A stretch of DNA of 64,000 nt from Phytomonospora endophytica (GTDB taxonomy: Bacteria; Actinomycetota; Actinomycetes; Mycobacteriales; Micromonosporaceae): positions 186,001-250,000 of the forward strand of contig NZ_JACHGT010000005.1 in NCBI RefSeq assembly GCF_014202425.1, given 5' to 3'. A model generated the notes under the pieces. That model searched no databases, was not told where the DNA came from, and saw only the letters and a program-made list of their open reading frames with translations. Positions 60,201 to 64,000 of the stretch are shown here, piece after piece. Position 1 is the stretch's first letter. Every line of letters starts with the position of its first letter. Both the position numbers and the translations under genes were made by a program.

Positions 60201-60294
60201 CGAGGCCGCCGCTGCCGTCGAACGCCTCATCGAGCTGTTGCCACCCGACGACCCGCGCATCGCCGAGACCCGCGCCCTCCTGACGGCGTCATGA
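57280..60294 (+). CDS. AfsR/SARP-family regulator with NB-ARC and TPR domains
   Basis: 1004 aa, ATG with AAGGAG 4 nt upstream. The OmpR-like DNA-binding domain covers about 1-95 (RLRVLGPVELLVDGRDVDLG, VWGAEPPKTAANQLQIAVHR), a BTAD helical domain about 100-250 (ALEQRMVADLL, ERPLRERVLHLLVLAHALSG), the NB-ARC ATPase about 265-600 with P-loop GLGGVGKTALA (about 306-316) and LIVCDNAF as Walker B, and TPR-like repeats about 720-1000. The size and order match Streptomyces AfsR. Such proteins activate secondary metabolism or development genes, often on sensing a ligand through the C-terminal part. It lies 148 bp behind the opp terminator; a functional link with peptide uptake is possible but not shown. 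Confidence 0.93.
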   Translation: MPANAPARLRVLGPVELLVDGRDVDLGGLRSRALVTALALTPGDVASTDRLIDLVWGAEPPKTAANQLQIAVHRVRTALTEAGLDAHATLRREGGGYVLDGLAADLTDFRAGVATGETAAHAGDWNAARAAFQTALALWRGPACPDLAGTAVVNGIEEERLSALEQRMVADLLAGDPAPVLTDAPGLLTERPLRERVLHLLVLAHALSGDRARARKEHERACAAIVEALGIDPGPELRDLDPEGELAPALDRLHTWIAGPPPAPAVRPRELPAHIRDFVGRPGELAALADGLKDAADGAGAVLTVVGLGGVGKTALAVHAAHAASWRFPDGCLFADLRGAEPEPRDPHAVLAVFLRSLGVPDDAVPTDGTARITLYRRLLSERRVLIVCDNAFDAEQVRPLLPDTAGSAVVVTARADLSRLDPAVAVRLDALTEDDSVELLTRLSRGSSGHDRERLHRLAALAGGLPLALRIVGARIARRGFHLDRIIARLTDEQRRLDALSDGDLRVRSCVDVGYRRLSEPAAAMLRAVALLPATDIGLWLAAAAVNTPSAEAAPLAAELAEAQLIRLTENPGSETRVTLHDLVRVFARGEATDPDHAGLAQGFEALLGLTHTASEALRTRIHVPPIPPRGFTAPEPAALDTVRSAPRAWFAREHEVLSAAVTAATAYPDLAWRLALAPVTFLEQGFHIDTMRRIHGAVAAMRPFADPHAEAGLDYLELKILTAESRRAEALRLARPARRAFLDVGDPLRAAAVAVELAKAVRLGGGNERIAIAALRWALARLDELPPDPSVHAQRGWTLLSLTAIVVEKDQDEAHDLYERAIAEFELGDDTAGAARARGALGVVYQRSGDHRRAIAILERALSAYIALGLSVDRLYCQVFIASNLLLLGDHAEAVRRCDEAIEELRATPYPALFLGIVHVKGSALHASGDFAASRDVLREGLDLAQELGAGYVQAKLQYVLVKCLVGLGVTDEAAAAVERLIELLPPDDPRIAETRALLTAS

Positions 60295-60718
60295 CCGCCG
60301 CCGTCGCCGTTTCGTCGCTTCCATGACCTGCGAACTCGCCGTTTTTCGCCGTCATGCGGAAGCGTGCGTCGCCGCCGCCCGCTCACCGGCGAACGAAGAG
60401 CACGGCGGGGCCCGCCATCGTCGGCCTCCGCCGGGCCGCGGCGTGGCGTCCCGTGAGTGATCTCGCACCCGGCACCTCACCGGGACCAGCCATAAAGCCC
60501 CGAAAAAGCGCTCGCCTTTACCGTTCCCCTCACGACCACGGAGCCGGGAGGTCTCGGCCCGGGCCGGACGCCGCACGGACGTCCGGTCCGCGGCGATGCC
60601 ACACGGCGGGACCCCGAACCGGGGCCGGCTCCGCGGATCGCCGGGGAGGTGATGACGGACCGACCCGGTCGAGGTGTCGCCGGTCAGGGCCAGTGCCCGG
60701 GTCCTGACCGGCCGGCCC
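60295..60718. other. Intergenic stretch between SARP gene and cysteine desulfurase
   Basis: Convergent gap of about 420 bp. Apart from the hairpin at 60682-60709 it holds GC-rich DNA with small dyads and one AT-richer patch near 60492-60520; open frames here lack coding features. Confidence 0.5.
60682..60709 (-). terminator. Possible terminator of the desulfurase gene
   Basis: GGTCAGG (60682-60688) pairs with CCTGACC (60703-60709) around a 14-nt loop, starting 9 nt downstream of the minus-strand stop. No U-tract. Confidence 0.4.
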
Positions 60719-61867
60719 TCACAGGCCGGTCACTCCCGACTCCTCCCGCAGGCGCGCGACCAGCGGCGGAAGCACCTCCAGGAAACGCTCGACGTCCTCG
60801 GCGGCGACGTCGCGGTGCAGCGACAGCCGCACGTTTCCGTGAGAAAGCACACCCATCGCCTCCAGTACGTGGGACGGTCGCAGCGTCGACGACGTGCACG
60901 ACGAACCCGAGGAGACCGCGAAGCCCTCCCGGTCGAGGGCCGACAGGATCGCCTCACCGTCCACATAGAGACACGAGAACGTCACCAGGTGGGGAAGCCG
61001 TTCATCGGGATCGCCGACGACCTCCACGTCCGGCACCAGCAGCGGCACCCGCTCGCGCACCAGCGCGGTCAGTGCCCGCAGCCGGGCCTCCAGCTCGGCG
61101 GCCTCGGCCGCCGCCGCCCGCAGGGCCGCCGCCGAGGCGACCACGCTGGGCAGGTTCACCGCGCCCGGGACACGCCCGGCCTCGTTGGCGTCCGACGGCC
61201 ACGGCGTCTCCCACCGCGTCCCGTGCCGCACGGCCAGCACCCCCACCCCGGGGGGACCGCCCCATTTGCGCGCGCTCAACGACAGCAGCGACCAGCCCGG
61301 CTCGATCCCGCCCGGCCACATCGCGCTCTGCGCGGCGTCGACGAACAGCGGGACACCGGCCTCCTCGCACAGCGCGGCCACCGCGCCCACCGGCTGCACC
61401 GTCCCGGCCTCGTGACTGGCGCTGATCAGCGCCGCGAGCGCCACACCCGGCGCCGCCACCGCCTCGTCGAAGGCGTCGACGTCGACACGCCCGGCGCGGT
61501 CGACACCGACCGGCACCGCCCGCCCGCCGTCGCGTTCGTGCAGTTCGGCGGCGTGCAGGACGGCCGAATGCTCGATCGCGGAGTGCACGAACACGTTCCC
61601 GGCCCGCGACCGCCCCCGCAGGCCGCCGAGGACCGCGGCGTGCACCGCCTGCGTCCCGTTCGCGGTGAACGACACCTCGTCGGGACGCGCGCCGATCACC
61701 GCCGCGACGGCCTCCCGCGAGGCGTCGAGCAGCTGCCTGGCACGACGCGCCGCGCCGTACAACTTGGACGGATCCGCCCAGCCGTCGGCCAGCGCCGCGG
61801 CCAGTGCCTGGGACGCGGCGGGGTGCAGCGGAAACGCGCTCGCGGCGTCGAAATAGGTCGAGGACAC
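60719..61867 (-). CDS. Cysteine desulfurase (class V aminotransferase)
   Basis: 382 aa from GTG 61867 (SSTYFDAASAFPLHPAASQA). PLP enzyme: FTANGTQAVHAAVLGG, SASHEAGTVQPVGAVAALCE, FVDAAQSAMWPGGIEP, PLP-binding Lys in LSARKWGGPPGVGVL, and the persulfide Cys in SGSSCTSSTLRPSHVLEAMG. It removes sulfur from cysteine as protein persulfide for Fe-S clusters or thiolation. Its natural partner is probably the tusA product encoded 9.5 kb downstream on the same strand. It is divergent from ctaC. Confidence 0.9.
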   Translation of the reverse strand: MSSTYFDAASAFPLHPAASQALAAALADGWADPSKLYGAARRARQLLDASREAVAAVIGARPDEVSFTANGTQAVHAAVLGGLRGRSRAGNVFVHSAIEHSAVLHAAELHERDGGRAVPVGVDRAGRVDVDAFDEAVAAPGVALAALISASHEAGTVQPVGAVAALCEEAGVPLFVDAAQSAMWPGGIEPGWSLLSLSARKWGGPPGVGVLAVRHGTRWETPWPSDANEAGRVPGAVNLPSVVASAAALRAAAAEAAELEARLRALTALVRERVPLLVPDVEVVGDPDERLPHLVTFSCLYVDGEAILSALDREGFAVSSGSSCTSSTLRPSHVLEAMGVLSHGNVRLSLHRDVAAEDVERFLEVLPPLVARLREESGVTGL

Positions 61868-62027
61868 GGACGACAATATTCCACCCCGTGATGCGGCGGG
61901 GCCATTTAGTCCAGTAGTCTGCCGTCGTTGGTGCCCAAGGACCGAAGTACCGGTTGACGATTCTTCGCCGCACCGTGTCGCCCCGCCACAGTGGTGGGAG
62001 AGGATCGAAATAGGAAGGCAGGAGCAG

Positions 62028-62918
62028 GTGGCCGCGAGCCCATCGTCCGCAGCTTCCCGGCGAGTCAGCCGGCTGATCGGTCTCAGCGTCGTCGGCGCGG
62101 TCCTCACCACGGTCCTGGCGGGCTGCTCGGTCGAGGACGCCTTCTACTTCGGCTGGCCACGTACGAAGCCGAGTCCGCAGTCGGAGCAGATGTTCGACAT
62201 GTGGATCTACTCGGCGATCGCCGCCCTCGCGGTCGGCGTCTTCGTGTGGGGTCTCATCTTCTGGTGCGTCATCCGCTACCGGAAGAAGGGCGAGGACCTT
62301 CCCCCGCAGACCCGCTACAACCTCCCGATGGAGCTGTTGTTCACGGTCACGCCGTTCATCGTCATCGCGGTCCTCTTCTACTACACCGCGATCATCCAGA
62401 GCAACGTCACCAAGGTCGACGAGAACCCCGACCAGACCATTCAGGTCACGGCGTTCAAGTGGAACTGGCAGTTCCAGTACCCCTCGACCGGCTCCGACCC
62501 GAACGCCAACGACGTCGACGACGTCAAGACCACCGGTGACAGCAACGTCATCCCGATCCTCGTGGTCCCGACCGGCCAGAACATCCGCTTCCTTGAGGAC
62601 AGCCAGGACGTCATCCACTCCTTCTGGGTGCCCGACCTGCTCTTCAAGCGCGACGTCATCCCCGGTGTGACCAACCAGTTCCAGGTCACCATCAACGAGC
62701 CGGGTGCCTACGTCGGCCGCTGCGCCGAACTGTGCGGGACGTACCACTCGATGATGAACTTCGAGGTCCGCGCGGTTCCGCTCGCCGACTACAACACCTA
62801 CCTCCAGCTGCGCGTCGAGGGCGCGACCACGCAGGACGCGCTGTCCGCGATCGGTCAGGAGCCCTACGCCGTCACCACCAAGCCGTTCGACACAGACCGC
62901 CAGGCCGAGCAGGGCTAA
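62028..62918 (+). CDS. ctaC: Cytochrome c oxidase subunit II (CtaC)
   Basis: 296 aa; GTG 62028 after GGCAGGAGCAG. Lipobox LAGC (Cys33), two membrane helices (about 60-85 and 100-125), then the CuA domain: a HSFWVPDLLFK segment with the first His, and GRCAELCGTYHSMM with the two Cys, Glu, His and Met ligands. TAFKWNWQFQY is the aromatic electron-entry patch. It receives electrons from the cytochrome bcc complex in the aa3 branch. ctaF follows after 13 nt; ctaD is not in the window. Confidence 0.97.
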   Translation: MAASPSSAASRRVSRLIGLSVVGAVLTTVLAGCSVEDAFYFGWPRTKPSPQSEQMFDMWIYSAIAALAVGVFVWGLIFWCVIRYRKKGEDLPPQTRYNLPMELLFTVTPFIVIAVLFYYTAIIQSNVTKVDENPDQTIQVTAFKWNWQFQYPSTGSDPNANDVDDVKTTGDSNVIPILVVPTGQNIRFLEDSQDVIHSFWVPDLLFKRDVIPGVTNQFQVTINEPGAYVGRCAELCGTYHSMMNFEVRAVPLADYNTYLQLRVEGATTQDALSAIGQEPYAVTTKPFDTDRQAEQG

Positions 62919-62931
62919 GGGAGTCGTCGAG

Positions 62932-63357
62932 ATGAAAACCGAAGCGAACATCTTCCACGTCATCTGGGTGACCCTGCTGGTCTTCGCCGGCGGCTACATC
63001 TGGTGGGCGAAGGTCGAGGACGGGAAGATCGAATGGGTCGGCACCGTCGCCCTGATCCTCTCGGCCTGCCTGATCGCGATGTGCGGCCTGTACTTCTCCT
63101 TCGTGGCCCGGCGCATCGACCCGCGGCCCGAGGACCGCGCCGACGGCGAGATGGCCGACGGCGCCGGTGAGGTCGGCTTCTTCAGCCCGGGCAGCTACTG
63201 GCCCTTCGGCATCGCGCTCACCGCGACGATCGCCGGTGTCGGCGTCGTCTTCTGGTACCCCTGGCTGATCGCGGTCGGTCTCATCTCGGTGCTGGTGACC
63301 GTCGGCGGGCTGCTCTTCGAGTACTACACCGGTACCCGCCGACTCGGTCCCGAATAG
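62932..63357 (+). CDS. ctaF: Cytochrome c oxidase subunit IV (CtaF)
   Basis: 141 aa, ATG with AAGGGAG upstream overlapping the ctaC stop. Four membrane helices in two pairs (residues about 8-28, 36-56, 83-103, 105-127) and the actinobacterial signature EVGFFSPGSYWPFGIALT. It is the small subunit of the actinobacterial aa3 oxidase within the bcc-aa3 supercomplex (Rv2199c type). Cotranscribed with ctaC. Confidence 0.95.
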   Translation: MKTEANIFHVIWVTLLVFAGGYIWWAKVEDGKIEWVGTVALILSACLIAMCGLYFSFVARRIDPRPEDRADGEMADGAGEVGFFSPGSYWPFGIALTATIAGVGVVFWYPWLIAVGLISVLVTVGGLLFEYYTGTRRLGPE

Positions 63358-63378
63358 CCGACGGACCCCTCCACCCCG

Positions 63379-64000
63379 ATGTCCCCCCTCGCTATCGGGC
63401 TGGTCGTGTGCGCGGCGATCGCACACGCCAGTTGGAACCTGTACGCGAAGCGAGCCTCCACGGGAGGCCCCGTCTTCGTCTGGCTGGCGTGCGCAGCTTC
63501 GACCGTTCTCTACTTCCCGGTCGTCGCCGGCGTCGCGCTCGCGGTCAAACCCGACTGGAGCCTCAAGCTCCTGCTCGGAGTAGGTGTCAGCGGCCTTTTA
63601 CATCTCAGCTACATCCTGTTCTTGCAGCGCGGGTACGCCAAGGGAGATCTCTCCGTGGTGTACCCGCTCGCACGTGGGACGGGACCCCTGCTGTCGGTCA
63701 TCGTGGCCGTGGTGTTCCTCCAGGAACGCCCGAGCGTCATCGCGCTGCTCGGCACCGGCGTCGTGGTCTGCGGGATCCTGGTCATCGGCCTGGGCAGCGC
63801 CGGCGGCGAGCGGATGACGGCCATGACGGGCGTCCTCTACGGTGTCGGCAGTGGTGTGATGATCGCCGCCTACACCGTCTGGGACAGCTACGCCGTCAGC
63901 CAGCTGGCCATCATCCCGCTCATCATGCAGTGGGGTACCGGCCTGACGCGCACCCTCGCGCTGGCGCCCTACGCGCTGCCCCGCATCAACGAGATACGCA
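63379..64000 (+). CDS. EamA/DMT-family transporter, 3' truncated by window edge
   Basis: The frame from ATG 63379 stays open to the end of the window (207 codons). It begins MSPLAIGLVVCAAIAHASWN and shows seven membrane segments of the ten expected for DMT transporters, with LSYILFLQRGYAKGDLSVVY and PLARGTGPLLSVIVAVVFLQ matching the EamA pattern after helix 3. It should export metabolites or amino acids; the substrate is unknown. It starts 21 nt after ctaF without a clear RBS and may be cotranscribed with it. Confidence 0.9.
   Translation, partial: MSPLAIGLVVCAAIAHASWNLYAKRASTGGPVFVWLACAASTVLYFPVVAGVALAVKPDWSLKLLLGVGVSGLLHLSYILFLQRGYAKGDLSVVYPLARGTGPLLSVIVAVVFLQERPSVIALLGTGVVVCGILVIGLGSAGGERMTAMTGVLYGVGSGVMIAAYTVWDSYAVSQLAIIPLIMQWGTGLTRTLALAPYALPRINEIR

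Noticed and set aside
60706-60731. GACCGGCC..GGCCGGTC as desulfurase terminator
   Set aside because: It overlaps the last codons and stop of the gene; the hairpin at 60682-60709 is better placed.

Overview
The window is high-GC DNA of a Gram-positive, filamentous-type actinomycete. The evidence is lineage-typical gene sets: a conservon (cvnABCD plus two P450s), a clpP pair with a PopR/ClgR-type regulator, an AfsR-like SARP, Spo0M, a DUF3043 protein and the adenosine kinase / erpA / ctaC-ctaF neighbourhood. Predicted leaderless transcripts with a TANNNT box 6-7 nt before the start codon fit as well. Genus cannot be fixed from sequence alone; a Glycomycetales or Micromonosporales member is plausible. 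No tRNA, rRNA, CRISPR array, insertion sequence or phage gene was recognised.

Layout. 1-5.0 kb: truncated TetR gene, a secreted protein built from the flanks of actinobacterial subtilases without a protease domain, a YbaK-type deacylase, and a clpP pair with a PopR-like operator and a convergent popR-like gene. 5.0-7.4 kb: about 2.3 kb without credible genes, holding a six-copy 61-bp tandem array and a four-copy array of about 300-bp units. 7.4-12.6 kb: conservon cvnABCD with a CYP157-like and a CYP154-like P450. 12.7-22.6 kb: lipoprotein transglycosylase, DrrAB-like ABC exporter with an EXLDI regulator, aldo/keto reductase behind a MerR-type promoter, an ABC heterodimer behind a candidate iron box, a flavodoxin-fold protein and a self-controlled TetR. 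22.6-32.4 kb: DUF2786 protein, TIR-domain protein, HTH-Mop regulator with modABC, Spo0M, MerR, GNAT and PanE-like genes. 32.5-44.8 kb: AraC and two-component regulators, secreted S33 peptidase, WG-repeat protein, ABC-2 exporter, short UvrA paralogue with a WYL regulator, and DUF3043.

45.2-64 kb: murA, nadA, glycerate kinase, erpA, adenosine-kinase-like gene, tusA, a complete oligopeptide importer (oppABCDF), an AfsR-like SARP, cysteine desulfurase, ctaC-ctaF and a truncated EamA transporter. This is the conserved respiratory/Fe-S neighbourhood of actinobacteria, but the opp-SARP block lies between desulfurase and tusA, which would otherwise be adjacent and codirectional.

Most noteworthy: the second ClpP has lost its catalytic serine and aspartate while its partner is intact; the ABC heterodimer has complementary degenerate sites behind an iron box; the repeat-filled intergenic region; the peptidase-less subtilase shell; the P450 without an ExxR motif; a stand-alone TIR protein; and several operators placed exactly over promoters of leaderless genes.
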